Shown in pieces: positions 41,256 through 52,761 of a DNA stretch of 64,000 bases (its first letter is position 1; every line of letters starts with the position of its first letter). The notes beneath the pieces were generated by a model, which searched no databases, was not told the origin of the DNA, and saw only the letters and a program-made list of their open reading frames with translations. A program made the position numbers and the translations under genes. Origin of the DNA: Mesotaenium endlicherianum (taxonomy: Eukaryota; Streptophyta; Zygnematophyceae; Zygnematales; Mesotaeniaceae); the NCBI GenBank assembly GCA_009602735.1, contig WELA01007798.1, positions 340,988 to 404,987 of the forward strand, given 5' to 3'.

Positions 41256-42017
41256 TCATTGTCTTTCGAGGATTGGTAGTGGCTGGAGGAGTCCTCCCGC
41301 CTTTTGCGATGATGGCTTGATTCTTTGGCATGTGTCACAGCTCCTGCAGTACTCCTTGACTTGCTTAGACATGCCTGGCCAACAATAAGTCCTAGCTAGA
41401 ACGCCCGTGGTCCTTAGGATTCCAAAGTGTCCTCCAAGAGGGTTGTCGTGTGCTTCTCGTAGAAGCAAGAGCCGGAGGTCTAAGTCATTAGGAACACATC
41501 TCTGGCCCGTATCTTGCCTCACCCAATAATTGCCTTCTTGCTTCTTGCATGGGTCCAAGGCTGCTTCTCCGTTCTTGTAGTAAGGGTCTCTTTCATAGGC
41601 GGCTGAAAATCGAGCTTCCAGATCTGTCTTCAGGGATACCATCACTGCATTTAATTGCAGTCTTGAGAGGGGGTCTGCGGGGTTTGTCTTGCCGGGCTGG
41701 TACTGAATCGTGATGTTGTATTGTTGCAAGTATCCGCTCCATCTTGCTTGTCTCCTTGAGAGATACGGCTGCGTCTGGAGGTGCCTTAACGCCTCGTGGT
41801 CCGTGGTGACCACTACTTTGCGTCCTTCAACGTAGCAGCGCCAAACCTTCAAGGCATGTACAATCGCCAATGCCTCTTGCTGGTTGTATAATTTTGCTCG
41901 GCAGGATATAGCTTCCTTGACTCGTAGGCAATGGGCTGCAGCCCCTTGCCTTGGTCTTGAAGCAACATTGCTCCTATTGCATAGGAAGGTGCATTGGTGA
42001 TGACGTGGAAGGGCCAA
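41256..42017 (-). pseudogene. C3 RNase H C-terminal half and integrase zinc finger
   Basis: It carries [49 protein letters not shown] and the complete H2C2 finger (HDNPLGGHFG; CRSCDTCQRIK). A short deletion at LYNQQEALA changes frame relative to the RT. The linker here (CATTTAATTGCAGTCTTGAG, about 41650) is the uninterrupted version of the D1 insertion site in C1. Confidence 0.85.
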
Positions 42018-42970
42018 TCTGGGTTTGGACTTGGGAGTGTGAGCATTGGGGATGTGGTCAATTTTCGCTTTAACTCTTGAAATGCCTCTTCCTCTTTCTC
42101 AGTCCATGTATATAGCCTGTCCTTCTTGAGTAGATCTGTCAGGGGGGCTGCTATGTGCGAGAAGCCTTGGATGAATTTTCTGTACCAATTGGCAAATCCC
42201 AAGAATGACTGGAGTTCTTTCTTGGTCGTGGGGGTTGGCCATTCCTCCACCACCGTGGTCTTCTTGGGGTCTATCTTGATGCCATCAGCAGTCACGTGGA
42301 GACCTAGGAACTCCACTTCTTGTTTGGCAAACTCGCATTTTGACTCCTTCGCAAACAGCTTGTTTTGCTTCAATACTTCAAGGACTTCTTTCAAGTGTCT
42401 CGCATGCTCTTCAAGGGTCTTGCTGTAGATAAGGATGTCATCGATGAATACCACCACAAATCTGTCCAACATGGGCTGAAATATGGTGTTCATCATAGTC
42501 ATGAAAGTTGCTGGCGCGTTGGTGAGTCCAAATGGCAGGACCATGAACTCAAAATGTCCATATCTTGTCCTGAATGCCGTCTTCTCTATGTCCGGTTCTG
42601 CGATGCGAATCTGGTGGTAGCCGCTCCGTAAGTCAATCTTCGTGAAGTACTTGGCTCCAACCAGCCGGTCCATGAGCTCATCCATGCGCGGCAGCGGGTA
42701 TCGATTCTTGATGGTGATCTTGTTGAGGGCGCGATAGTCCACACACATCCTCAAGGTACCATCTTTCTTCTTGACAAATAGCACCGGGGCTCCAAATGGC
42801 AACTTGCTAGGTCGAATGAAGCCATGCTCCAGTAGCTCCTTGATTTGCTTCATGACTTCGTCTAGCTCCGTGTATGACATTTTGAACGTAGGTCGAGAGA
42901 TGGGCTTGCTTCTGGGCTCCAACTCTATCTTGTGGTCTACAAATCTTTTGGGGGGTAGGCCCTTGGGCAA
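41849..42970 (-). pseudogene. C3 reverse transcriptase and RNase H N-terminal half
   Basis: This is a 373-aa open stretch nearly identical to C1: [49 protein letters not shown], the active site [20 protein letters not shown] and the start of RNase H ([16 protein letters not shown], where ITDA reads ITNA, losing the first catalytic D). A 4-bp deletion near 42985 separates it from the protease part. Confidence 0.9.
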
Positions 42971-43704
42971 TTCCGGGGAGAATCTTTGTAGTCCTCTAAG
43001 ACTTCTTGTATCTCCTTGGGAACGGGGTTGCCTTCTTGACTCTCGATGTCTTTCTTGATGTCTATTGGCGTGATCAAGGCCAAAAGAAGCTCGTATCCCT
43101 TCCTCACAAGTCTCTTGAGTTGGAGGGCGGACAATAGTATCTCGTGTGCCGGCTTCTCGTTGTCTTAAGTCTGGATATTCTGGATTGCGTGCAAAATACA
43201 GATTCTTGAAGTGATGTCATTCTTAAGCTTGATAGTACCGGTCCTCCAATCAACTTGGGGGTTGTGGTTGGTTAACCAAGGCGTCCCTAGGATGACGTCG
43301 TACTTGCCCAATTGCATGGGGGAGAACACTACTCTATCCTTGAAGGACCTGATAAAGAGTGCCAAGGGGTACGTCTTCTTGGAAGGGGTAGTATAGGAGA
43401 ATCCGTCATGGTCAAGAGTTTGCATAGTAATACCGTGCTTGGTGGAAAAATCTGCAGCAATGAAGTTGCCTTGAGCTCCGCTATCCACCAAGATGTGGAC
43501 CTTCTCTCCTCCACGGTAACCTCTCAAACTCATTCGGGCTGGAACGTCGTCTTCAACGAAGATCTCCACCTCACTTGGCTTGTTGCCTTCTCGTGAAGTG
43601 GGTCTTGGGGTGGTAGGCTCCTGGCCTATCGGCGCTGTCCGTTTTTTGACAACTTTTTGGGGCATAAAAGTGCACGATGGCCCTTTTCCTTGCAATAGAA
43701 GCAT
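42971..43704 (-). pseudogene. C3 protease region of pol
   Basis: It has VHILVDSGAQGNFIA (DSG intact), preceded by the -1 overlap with gag, and then [21 protein letters not shown]. It lacks the EEIMMP segment found in C1 by a small deletion. A stop near 43165 and a 4-bp deletion near 42985 follow. Confidence 0.87.
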
Positions 43705-44906
43705 AGTCCAGCCGTCATGAGAGCTTCTTTTTCAGCCGGGGAGAGTCTTGCTTTCACTCCTTGCTGGTTTCTTGCATCATAAGTGTCATTGGAGGGTCTT
43801 CCACTCTTCCGGGCAGCCGCGGGGTCCCTTTTAATAACTCCGATTTCCATGGGTGTGGGTCCAGATTCGGATGTGGAAGGGGCTGCGTACACCCGCGTCG
43901 CCGGAACCCGTGAAGATGAAGGCACGGAGTGCTTGAAATCCAAGGTATCCACCTTTTGGGCCACTTCAATGATCTTTGAGAAGTCCGTCAAGTCGCGTAA
44001 TTCCACTTCCTTTGCCACCTTGTGCTTGAGGCCAGAGATGTAGCGGTCAATCTTCTCCTCGAGAGACATGTTGGGGATCTCAAGAGTGAGGGCGTGAAAT
44101 CAGGATGTATACTCTTGAACGGACGTCTTTTGCTTGAGATGGTGGAGCTTTCCTCGGGCAATCTTCTCCGCATTGATGGGCATGAATTACTTTTTGAGGG
44201 CCTCACGAAAATCTGCCCATCTTGCATATGATGGTGGGGGCTCTTGGTCGAGCATGGGGTGCGTTATAGCTTGATATATAGCTGCTTGATAGTTACGCCA
44301 CTATGATGTTGCTGCTCCTCTAAGTAAGGTAACCACAAAGGGAACGTAGTCCTCCTCGGGTACTTCAAGGAACGCGAGGTACGTCTCCACTTGGTAGAGC
44401 CATAAATTGAGGTTGGCACCTTTCCCGAGGTTGAAAGTGTCGGGTTTGCCGGGCTTGATGAGTTTCCTTGCTCTCGTTGGCTCTTGTGGAGGCGCTTGAG
44501 CCGGGGCTGGATTTTGAGCATTGCTCGCAATAGGGGCAACCATGGCAGCCATAGCTTCTCTTGACGCTTGCACGGTTGCTTCATAGGTGGCCAAGCCCAC
44601 TTGGTTGTGGACGGTCATTAGGAAGGCTGCCCACTCATTTGCGGGAACTCCTTGTGGTGGGGTCAACTTTGCTATAGCGGCTGCCACGATATTTGACGAT
44701 GCTCCTCCTTGTGGTGCTTCTTGTTGTTGCAGATTGCCTTGAGTAGGCCTCTTCATCGGCGCTGGAGGAGGGTGTACTCCTCCTTGTGGTGCTTCTTGTT
44801 GTTGCAGATTTTCTTGAGTGGGCTCTCCCATCGGCGCTGGAGGAGGGTTTCTTGGAGAGGAAGGCCTTCCTTCGAAAGCTTGCTGTTGGTCTTGAGGATC
44901 GGCCAT
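43626..44906 (-). pseudogene. C3 gag
   Basis: The ATG at 44906 gives MADPQDQQQAFEGRPSS. The P/Q-rich part contains an extra direct repeat of the PPAPM...QEAPQGG unit. Then follow NEWAAFLMTVHNQVGLATYE, a nonsense change of a tryptophan in the SWWRNY motif (stop near 44301), further damage near 44190, and a sound C-terminal half with knuckle CFYCKEKGHRALLC, ending at 43626. All parts are in one frame. Confidence 0.9.
43641..43647 (-). promoter_or_regulatory. -1 frameshift heptamer at the C3 gag-pol junction
   Basis: A_AAA_AAC on the minus strand is in register with gag, just before its stop. It is identical to the C1 site. Confidence 0.7.
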
Positions 44907-44943
44907 CTTCTTGTGCTACCAAAGTGCCTAGCTCCGGTACCTC

Positions 44944-45444
44944 TGTAGTGAAACAAATAGATGAAGTACTTAGTGAAATATCATACTTTATCTATTCAAG
45001 ACAAGGATCTTTGAACACAAGTGGTAGCTTCTTGAAAGAGAGATGGCTTCTTGAAAGTAAATATATTTTCTGGATCTTGGCAAGTACAAGAGTGATTCTG
45101 GAATGTCTATGTTCTAGCTCTTGTTTATATACTTGCCAAATAAGTAATTTCTAGGAAGGTGTATGTTGATGTGTTGGCACCCAACACATCCCAAAACTTG
45201 CCACCTCTTTCTAGAATAATGTACACATGTCCATTTGACCTAAAAATGGCACATTTGACTTTTGCCACGTGGAGTTTTTCTAGGTCTTTCCTCTAACTTC
45301 GAAAATGCCTAAAGAAGGTTCAAAGGATATGAACGAAGTCACTAGAGTACCTATTGACACTCGAATCCACACAATACTACTCCAAATATATTTGAAAACT
45401 TTGAAATATATGCAAATTAATATATATATTCTCACATCACTACA
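44944..45444 (-). repeat. C3 5' LTR
   Basis: It is 501 bp, TGTAGTGA...ATCACTACA, followed by the target duplication GTTCA. The adjoining primer site has drifted (minus strand G AGGTACCGGAGC, 44931-44943). Confidence 0.92.
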
Positions 45445-46023
45445 GTTCAAGTGGTGCGAGGACTTTGATTGTCATTTTTGCTGCTTTTGTGGCTGCAGTG
45501 TATGTTACTTTGCTGGCTGCTTTCATTTTATTTTTTTATATGCTTCACTGGCTGCTGTCGGGAGCAGTCATGTGGGATGCTCTGCTTGTGCTCAGAGGGC
45601 TTTAGTTGGCATGTTTGTTGCTTTTGAAGCTGCTGTTGAAGCTACTCTGATGGATGATTTCATGTTTATTTTATAAATGCTTCACTGGCTGCTGTCGGGG
45701 GGCTGTCATTTGGGCTGCTTTGCTTCCTTGTTTAATTGTTGTAAGGTCTTTAGGTGTGTGTTTATTTGCTTTTGTGGGCTGCTGTATAACCTACTCTTAG
45801 CTTAATTTGCTGGCTTCTGTGAAGTCATTTTTCTGCATGCTTCTATGGCTGTTTGTATGCCTGCCAACCTTTCAGTTATGTGCTTGTTGACTTATACTTT
45901 AAGTGCAGTGACAAGTATACTACATCTCTTAGATAATAATATGAATTCAAAATTAGGAAGTAGTATTGTAACAGTTATTCCAAAATGTTTGGTGGATTTC
46001 ATTTGTTTTACTCTTTATTGCAG
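45445..46023 (+). other. hAT intron 2, right part
   Basis: There is no gene. It is T/G-rich with repeated GGCTGCTG and GGGGGCTGTCAT words, and ends in the acceptor TTTATTGCAG at 46023. Confidence 0.6.
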
Positions 46024-46281
46024 GCACACTGATTAAAGTGGAGTATCCACACATTACATGGATCGCCTGCACTGCTCATGGTGTGGATCTTCTATTGGAG
46101 AACATGGCCAAAGAAGCTTGGATCAATGACCTGGTGGACAGAGGGAAAGCAAGTGGTTGTAGACATCCGCAACCACCAGAAGCCTCTCGCCCTCTTTCAG
46201 AAGGAGTCATCTTTGGAGCTCAAGATGTAGAGTCAGACTCGCTTTTTGACAAGCATCATCATGCTTGGTCGCCTTTTTGAG
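46024..46281 (+). pseudogene. hAT transposase exon 3
   Basis: It continues the DUF659-like region: VEYPHITWIACTAHGVDLLL, corresponding to the conserved C-x-A-H-x-x-D-L-L-L motif. After a frame change near 46145 it reads IRNHQKPLALFQ, a stop, and TRFLTSIIMLGRLFE. The donor GAG/GTAATG at 46281 joins in frame to the exon at 47430. Confidence 0.78.
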
Positions 46282-47429
46282 GTAATGTTCAAGCTCGTGA
46301 CCTTGGAGCTCTTTTGTGGGTGTATTTGAGTTGTAGTTCATGCTGTTGAAGCTTCTACGCTGGCTGCTGTTATAATAATTATATGCTATTAAGACTGCTG
46401 TTGGGGGGCTTTCATGTGCGCTACTTTACCTCCTTGTTCAAATATGTCGGGTCTTTAGTTGCTTTCTTTTGTCCTTTGGTGGCTGCTGTTTAAGCTACTC
46501 TCTTGACTTTTATGGCTGCTACTCCGGGGCTGTAGTTTGGGCTGCTGTGCCTGCTTCTTGAAGTGCTGTCAGGTTTTAATTGTCTTTGTAGTAGCTTTGT
46601 GGCTGCTGTTGAGGCTACTCTCTCTGCTGTTCTTCTGGCCTTTTTTTCAAAAGACTTTCATAACTGCTTTGAAGAGGCTGTGTTTGGGCTGCTGTGCCTG
46701 TTTGTTGAAGTGCTGTCAGGACTGTAATTGTCTTTTTAGTTGCTTTCGTGGCTGTTGTTTAAGCTACTCCTCGGCTGCTGTCATGTTTTTCTTCTTTAGG
46801 CTTTTATGGTTGCTGTCGGGAGGCTGTCATTCTGCTGTGCCTGCTTGTTAAAGAGCTGTCAGGTCTTTGATTGTCTTTTTAGTTGCTTTTGTGACTACTG
46901 TTACAGCTACTTTCTCGGTTGCTGTGATGTTCATTTTTCTTATGCTATTATAGCTGCTGTTGGGGGGCAGTCATGTGGACTGTTTGCTTCCTTGGTGGAG
47001 TGCTGTAAGGCCTGCAAGTATTCTTCTAGTTGCTGTTAAGGGTGCTGTGTATACTACTTCGTTGGCTGCCGTCGTGGTTTATTTATTTCTGCTTTCATGG
47101 GTGCTGTTTTTGGGCTATCATGTGGGCTGCTTTGCCTTCTTATTTGAAGGCTGGTAGGCCTTGAGGTGTTTTAATTTGCTCTTGTGGGTGCTGTTTATGT
47201 TACCCTTGTGGCTGCTTTGAAGTATTTTTCTTCTGCTTTATGGCTGCTGTCAGGGGGATGTCATGTGGGTTGGTTAGCCTGCATCTTTAAATGCTGGGAG
47301 TTTTTATAAGTCTTTCTTAATGCTCTTGTGGGTGTTGTATATGTTGCTGTTGGCTGCTTTCTTTTTGCAATTGTGTATGTATTTATGGCTGCTGTAATAA
47401 TCTTTTTTAGGTAATTACTTTTTTTGTAG
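46282..47429 (+). repeat. hAT intron 3, degenerate tandem repeat
   Basis: This 1.15 kb GT...AG intron is built from roughly 120-170 bp imperfect units of the type GGCTGCTGT..GGGGGCTGTCATGTGGGCTGCT..GCCTGCTTGTTGAAGTGCTGT..GTCTTTAGTTGCTTTTGTGGC. The units also occur in the flanks of intron 2 and faintly in intron 1. It has no coding capacity. Confidence 0.6.
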
Positions 47430-47747
47430 GTGATGAAGGGATGGTACTCTACTCTTCATAAGGTGGTTCCTGATATTGAGAAGCAGGATATTATTAGAGA
47501 GCAGTATGAGCAGTACAAAGGTAGGGTGGGAAGCAGATTCCAAGTCTGGAGTCTTCTGGTGGAAAAGTCATGGTTCCAACACTCCTCAATTGCAGAGCTT
47601 TGCAATTAAAGTTCTTGGTTTGGTGTCCTCTGCTAGTTCTTGTGAGAGGAATTGGTCTGAGTATGACTTCATTCACAACAAAAACAAGAATCGGCTCTGC
47701 AGGCTAGAGCTGAGAAGTTAGGGAAGGTTCACTCGCACCTCAAGCTC
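47430..47747 (+). pseudogene. hAT transposase exon 4: C-terminal dimerisation domain
   Basis: VMKGWYSTLHKVVPDIEKQD is followed after a frame change by the hAT dimerisation motif FWWKSHGSNTPQLQ...VLGLVSSASSCERNWS, in which CERNWS contains the third catalytic acidic residue. A 2-bp insertion near 47695 shifts the last codons. About 150 residues usual between this domain and the previous exon are missing. The exon is interrupted at 47748 by a solo LTR and resumes at 48963. Confidence 0.85.
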
Positions 47748-48957
47748 TGAAATGAATCTTGCTTATTCAAGATTAACATATTTCATTTAAATATAAAAGA
47801 TCAAAGATAGGTGGAAGCGTGTGAAATCAGGGAGCGATCTTCGCCCTTATAATGAATTCCGTTTACTCATCTATAGTCCTTGACTCACTTATCGTAGTGT
47901 GCCATAGTTGCACACGAATACAAGGCACAAGAAAGAAGCGAGCTTGAGGACCAGAGCTTCTCCTTTAGAAACTCCTGACCTCTTGCCTACCAGGCATACA
48001 AGCATGGGTAAGCACATACACAACATCAGGGGACTGAATAGCAAAGGCTCTCTCATTCAGATGACCATAAAGTAGCTAAAACACATCCCACTGACTTAGG
48101 TGCAAAAACCATGGAATCTGTCCGCTGTGTGACCCCGAAATGTCAGAGGGCATATCTCTGTCAATACTACTCCAAATTGAGCAAACTCAACGGCAACGGA
48201 TGCATCTTGACGAGACCTTTTCGAAAAGTCCTAGTTCTCTCCAAATGGAGCGCAAACGAAGCAGCCATGGCAATTTCCGTGAAGGCTGGTCATTAGCACG
48301 AACCCAAAAAGTGCACACATCACTTGCAAGTAGAAATCCGACTGTAAAGCCTACTGTCCAGAATGAGGGACCACGAGATCCCAGCCTGCGATGTACCTAG
48401 TGACCACCTGGTTGACCACGGCGCAAGGTGCGCCGTTTCGTGGGAAACCCGTTAAGTTGGGACCCACGAATCTAGGTATAACGACCATATTAATTGGTTG
48501 GTTGACTGAAGTCCTAATAGTTCAGTTGACTGACGACGGCTCCGCCTACCCAGGAGTTAACCTCACTGGTAGGACATCGGTTTACCGAATCTCAGTCGAC
48601 CTTCCGACTTTCAGTATATTGCGGTCACATGTGCCAATCTACAAATAATAATATATATGAATGTATCTATCCTCAGCGTACTGAAGCTAAGTATACTGAC
48701 TAATATCAAGCGAGCTTACTCTATGTCAACCTCCTGATATTACATCCTATATATAACTGATATATAAATCTCAGCAAACTATACTATGATACAAAAGTCA
48801 TCCTGCTGACCTTTTTGACAAAGTAAGTAAACACGCATTACATTGACATACATTCATTTAGATGAACTCGCACATGTGAGCATATTGACATAATACTTAT
48901 TTACTGTTATATTTATGTATGCAATTAATTAAATAAATGATGAACTGATTCATTACA
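47748..48957 (-). repeat. Solo LTR of a D-related family
   Basis: It is 1210 bp with TGAAATGAATC...GATTCATTACA ends. It is flanked by AGCTC (47743-47747) and GGCTC (48958-48962), a one-mismatch duplication. The ends and an internal block (CCGCCTACCCAGGAGTTAACC, about 48540) resemble the D LTRs; the rest is different. It carries no gene. It interrupts the last hAT exon. Confidence 0.82.
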
Positions 48958-48962
48958 GGCTC

Positions 48963-49076
48963 ATTGAAGGAATGGAAAGGGGAGGGGTTAACAGGGCTCC
49001 AGGCAGGCACATTGCACCAGCCTTTGAAGAAGAACCTGATGCTGGTAATATGGTTTCTGAGAATGAGAATTTGTAG
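48963..49076 (+). pseudogene. hAT transposase exon 4, terminal part
   Basis: After the solo LTR the hAT reading continues (LIEGMERGGVNRAPGRHIAP...) to TAG at 49074-49076. Reading across the insertion joins VHSHLK to LIEGMERG smoothly, which supports the target-site assignment. Confidence 0.7.
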
Positions 49077-50342
49077 CTTCGGAGTTGGGATGAAGTCTTT
49101 TTCTTCTTTGTAGATAGGCTATAGATTGCTACTTCATGAACTTTGTTCTTTCTCACAATGGTTGCAATTCATATGCTCTATTGTTATATTATTTGAGTAC
49201 AGATGTGGCTTAGCATAGAGGTAGACATGGTGCATTTCGTACTCGTTTCCTATATTGCCTTTCATAATGACAATTTTATATCCATGACAATTTTAAATAG
49301 TCATTGCCCTATTCATTGTTCAAAGTAATACATTCAATTGTCAGCGCTTCAATATTGAACTGTGGAGTAAATTGTAAGTGCTTTGCAATGTTAATTTCTT
49401 TTCCTTGAGTCTACTGTGTTTGTACTTATAAGATAAAGTTGAAAACGAATGCATTTTGAAGTCCTACATGTGCATCGTTCTAAATTTGCATGCTTCATGA
49501 TACACCATTTGTTAAAATATTGTGGCACTCTCGAGTGTACACTACATATTTGTTGCAACTAGCAGAGCTTACAATTTTGCATGTGAATCATAAAGTGCTA
49601 AGTGAGAGCAATCCTAATGAGACATGAGTGATGAAAGTGCACTGTATAATTTAGTATTATGTATAAATCAGCGAAATTTTTACTATGTAGTACTTACTAC
49701 TGTATAACATGATATTAATGATAGAATTGCGCTGCAATACCACACATGACACAAATTACAATAAAGCATGAAGCATATAGATTGTCAATTATAATGTTCA
49801 ATGGGCATGAGTCAAGTCTGATGGTAGACCAAGTCCAACAAAAACTCAATGTAACATTTTATGCTAAATAATGTATGCTTCTAATGTCGAAGAAATTCAT
49901 TTTGCTGCCTGCATGGCAGATCAGTAATTCTGAACGAGTGTTAGTTCTCATGTCGTCGTTTACTAAAAACATAACAGACTATATAGTAACGCAACCTGTA
50001 TGTTTTAGTCATTTTTTAATGGGGGGCCGGGAATGGTCGAGAGTCCACGTGACAGAACTTAGTGAGCGGAGGCACAAGAACTAGTCGATGTTGCTAAGTG
50101 GCACACGCCTGCGGTTACGACGTTTGAAAACGAGTCTGTCGATCGTCACCGGTCTAGTTGGCGGACTCGTACGTGCGCAGAACAAACATTGAACCGAATT
50201 TTTTTTGAACTGTTTTAGAACTAATAAATCGGCGCGGCGCGACCCGACTCTGTCTACTTATTTTTTTATTACGTTATAGTACATATTTTGCAAATATGGC
50301 AAAATACGTCGCGTTTTACGCCGCCAAATGAGCAATACGTGA
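49077..50342 (+). other. hAT 3' untranslated and subterminal region
   Basis: This is 1.27 kb of AT-rich sequence with no credible gene. The last 250 bp turn CG-rich (GGCGCGGCGCG near 50231), as in the 5' subterminal region. It ends at the candidate inverted repeat. Confidence 0.45.
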
Positions 50343-50358
50343 GTATTACATAACTAGG

Positions 50359-50984
50359 CCCTCCACAACGCTCACAAAATAAATCACTATAGTAATTTTC
50401 AGCTCAAACTTCATGAGTGTGTCAAAGGTAGTTGTCGAATACTTCTTCCTTGTGCATATCTTCTCTTGACGATATATCTAGCATGCAAGGGTCAACATAA
50501 GAGTTGACCGCCCATGAGTAACTTAGAATTATCTTGCATCTATCTTGTGATTGGCTTGAGCATATGCTAGCCCATAAGCACGCTTGGACCTTTGACTCAC
50601 TTGTGTGGGTGTGTGAGAGTAATCTAGAATGGAGCTATGTGCAATGCACCTACTCATAATCCGCGTTGCAACTTACTTCAGAATCTCCTAAGGATATCTC
50701 TACCGTCAACTTCCGGAAGGCCTTCATGACAAGTTGCAAGTTACAAGATTGAGCAAAGGTATCACAATATCCTTCTTGCGGTTTCAAGAACACTTTGTAT
50801 TTCATAAGGAGCAATCCGTTGTCCACCCTCAAGCCAGATTCCAACCCCTTATGAACATATCTTATAGTGAGCAACATCACAAGCTAAGATTTTTGCACCA
50901 ACTACTCTAAGGAGGTTACACACTTGCTACTAATGCTCTTTTGGATCGCACTCCTCCATGTGTCTTAGTTCCAATCTTGAATTG
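50359..50984. other. Unassigned sequence
   Basis: About 630 bp of ordinary composition. I see no gene, repeat end or family match here. Confidence 0.4.
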
Positions 50985-51580
50985 CAGATGAAGAGCATGT
51001 TAGGGAGGAAGCTGAACGCTTGGCAAAAGCTAAGAAGGATGTACTGGATGAAGTGATGCATCCAGCAAAGACCAAAGCCCGCCAAAAACTAGCTAACTTA
51101 AAGCCAATCTTCACCAAAATTCTTGTGCTGCAACACTTGATGTGCTCTTAGCAATAGTTTGTAAGCAGTTGTGCAAAACAGGAATGGTTGACGCAAAAGC
51201 TGCAAAAAAGGCCGAAGCTGGTGCTGATCATTGAAATGCTGGTGCTGCTCACTTGTATGGTGGCAATATTGGTATTGGGAGGATATTCATTGAGATGCAG
51301 ATGCAAATGAACACGATGATGTAAAATCTGCTGGAGGACGAAAGGACCATACTCAAAATGTTACAAGATAAGAACCAAGTTGGTTTTTAAATTGATCACA
51401 GAGGTGGCACACGGCCTAGTCTGCCAATGCCAAAGACGCCTCAAGAATGTGATCCCAAGCAAGATAAGAAATATCACCTCATCAAGTTTCCTGGTGATCT
51501 CGAGATGTGATTGGTTGGAGAAATATTTCAAGATTATAAACAGACCAAGCAAAATGGTGCTTTGCTCAAAGGCAACACAT
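50985..51580 (+). pseudogene. D-like gag remnant
   Basis: A helical, charged N-terminal part (EEHVREEAERLAKAKKD; AKAAKKAEAGADH) with stops is followed by KYHLIKFPGDLE and NGALLKGN, which align to the D1 gag motifs [12 protein letters not shown] and TGALLKGS. It is short, broken and in opposite orientation to D3. No zinc knuckle or pol follows. Confidence 0.65.
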
Positions 51581-51819
51581 GCCGAGCCTGTGGGCGTCGC
51601 AACCAGAGGAAACTGGCTAACGAAAGTCTTAATAGGCGCATGAAAACCGTGTGGTTAATCATTAAAAGAGCGTACTGTCACAGTCTTTTAAAGAAGATTA
51701 GGCCGTTTGCCAAAGTGGCCAAACTTTGTACGTTTAAATAAGCGAACTCATTAAGTTTGCTCGTACAAAGCGTACAAAGTGTTCTAGACACTTGCGCGCC
51801 GCCCATGATGCCGTCTAAC
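51581..51819. other. Short unassigned stretch before the D3 LTR
   Basis: There is no gene. It contains a locally mirrored TTTGTACG...CGTACAAAG pattern (about 51725-51780). Confidence 0.4.
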
Positions 51820-52529
51820 TAAAATGAATCAACTTACCAGTAGATGATTAAATAATTAATAGAAGATGTTGTCAACACGTAATCTTATGGAGTGGTTTGT
51901 TTACCTAGTAATCAGCAGAAGACTTCACAACTAGCGTTTCAATCCTCATAAGTCAAATGCAAGTACACGAGCATCAGTTATGCAATCAATAAACTCATAC
52001 ATAAGCAAGATTAGAAGGCAATTCGTATCAATGGCTTCTCGCCTTGCAATCAATCCTCTAAGTAAGGTGTTCAAGAGGGTTGGCCTCATCTTCAAATGCC
52101 AAACTTGAGAGCATGTCTAACCAATATACATGGAATGAATTTATTGTGTAATGACAAGCGCAATGGCACCACCTACCCGGGAGTTAACCACGTTGATAGG
52201 ACCTCGGCTAACCAAATCACAGCCATCTCCCATCATCCCCAATTGCCATCCACCCAAGGGTGTCCTCTGGCCATTCATCTAGCATGTTAGACTCAGGTGC
52301 ATGACTAGGCACTTTGCTGATACCGAGTACGGGTTTCAGGTGCCTGTCAAGAATGTGTCAAGCAAGCTGACCTAATTTGATTTAGCTTGCTGCTGTCGGC
52401 TGAGTCAATATACTGAATATAACTAAGTGCCCAGCAAACTTTATATTTAATTAAAGTTCAGCCAATGAAACTTAATTGATAATTATATTTGAGTAGGTAT
52501 TATATCTAACAATACGGTGATTCATTACA
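51820..52529 (-). repeat. D3 3' LTR
   Basis: It is about 710 bp and begins TAAAATGAATC where D1 has TGAAATGAATC; it ends GATTCATTACA. It is followed by the polypurine tract (52533-52544) and the TGTCG/CGACA hairpin. Confidence 0.85.
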
Positions 52530-52761
52530 ATCTCTCCAACTTAAGTTTTTGTCGCCTCGACAATATTAATTATGAATTGTAAGACTTCATTAGGCTAATG
52601 GTACTGATCTTCCTACCACCGCCTCTTGCTTCAACACTGCTGCCAAACTATGGAAGTCACTAGTAACAGCAAGCTGTCACCTCCACCCTCAACCCACTCC
52701 CATTGTGGAATGCAAACAAAAAGATCTCCAGTAAGGCTGACTGAAGGATGGTTTACAAACA

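Larger units (their letters stand above)
34024..45444 (-). mobile_element. Ty3/gypsy chromovirus C3 with doubled 3' LTR
   Basis: This minus-strand element lies in the hAT intron. Its 5' LTR is 44944-45444, followed by gag, pol, chromodomain and 3' tail, and then two head-to-tail LTRs (34527-35029 and 34024-34526). The target duplication GTTCA is exact (34019-34023, 45445-45449) and includes the outer LTR. Its 3' tail carries a piggyBac-like element (35232-39504). Confidence 0.93.
31516..50358 (+). mobile_element. hAT DNA transposon, decayed and invaded
   Basis: This groups the scattered hAT exons. Candidate terminal inverted repeats CCTAGTCATGAAATAC (31516-31531) and its counterpart at 50343-50358 match at 14 of 16. 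No 8-bp target duplication is visible, so the ends are tentative. Without C3 and the solo LTR the element is about 6.2 kb. Exons are at 32007-32118, 32924-33792, 46024-46281, 47430-47747 and 48963-49076. Confidence 0.55.

Noticed and set aside
46537-47157. Cysteine-rich small open frames in hAT intron 3
   Set aside because: They are by-products of GCTGCTG/TGTGCC repeat units; the frames change between units.
49077-50985. Host gene between hAT and D3
   Set aside because: The open frames are short and overlap AT-rich sequence, and none shows a domain or plausible exon structure.
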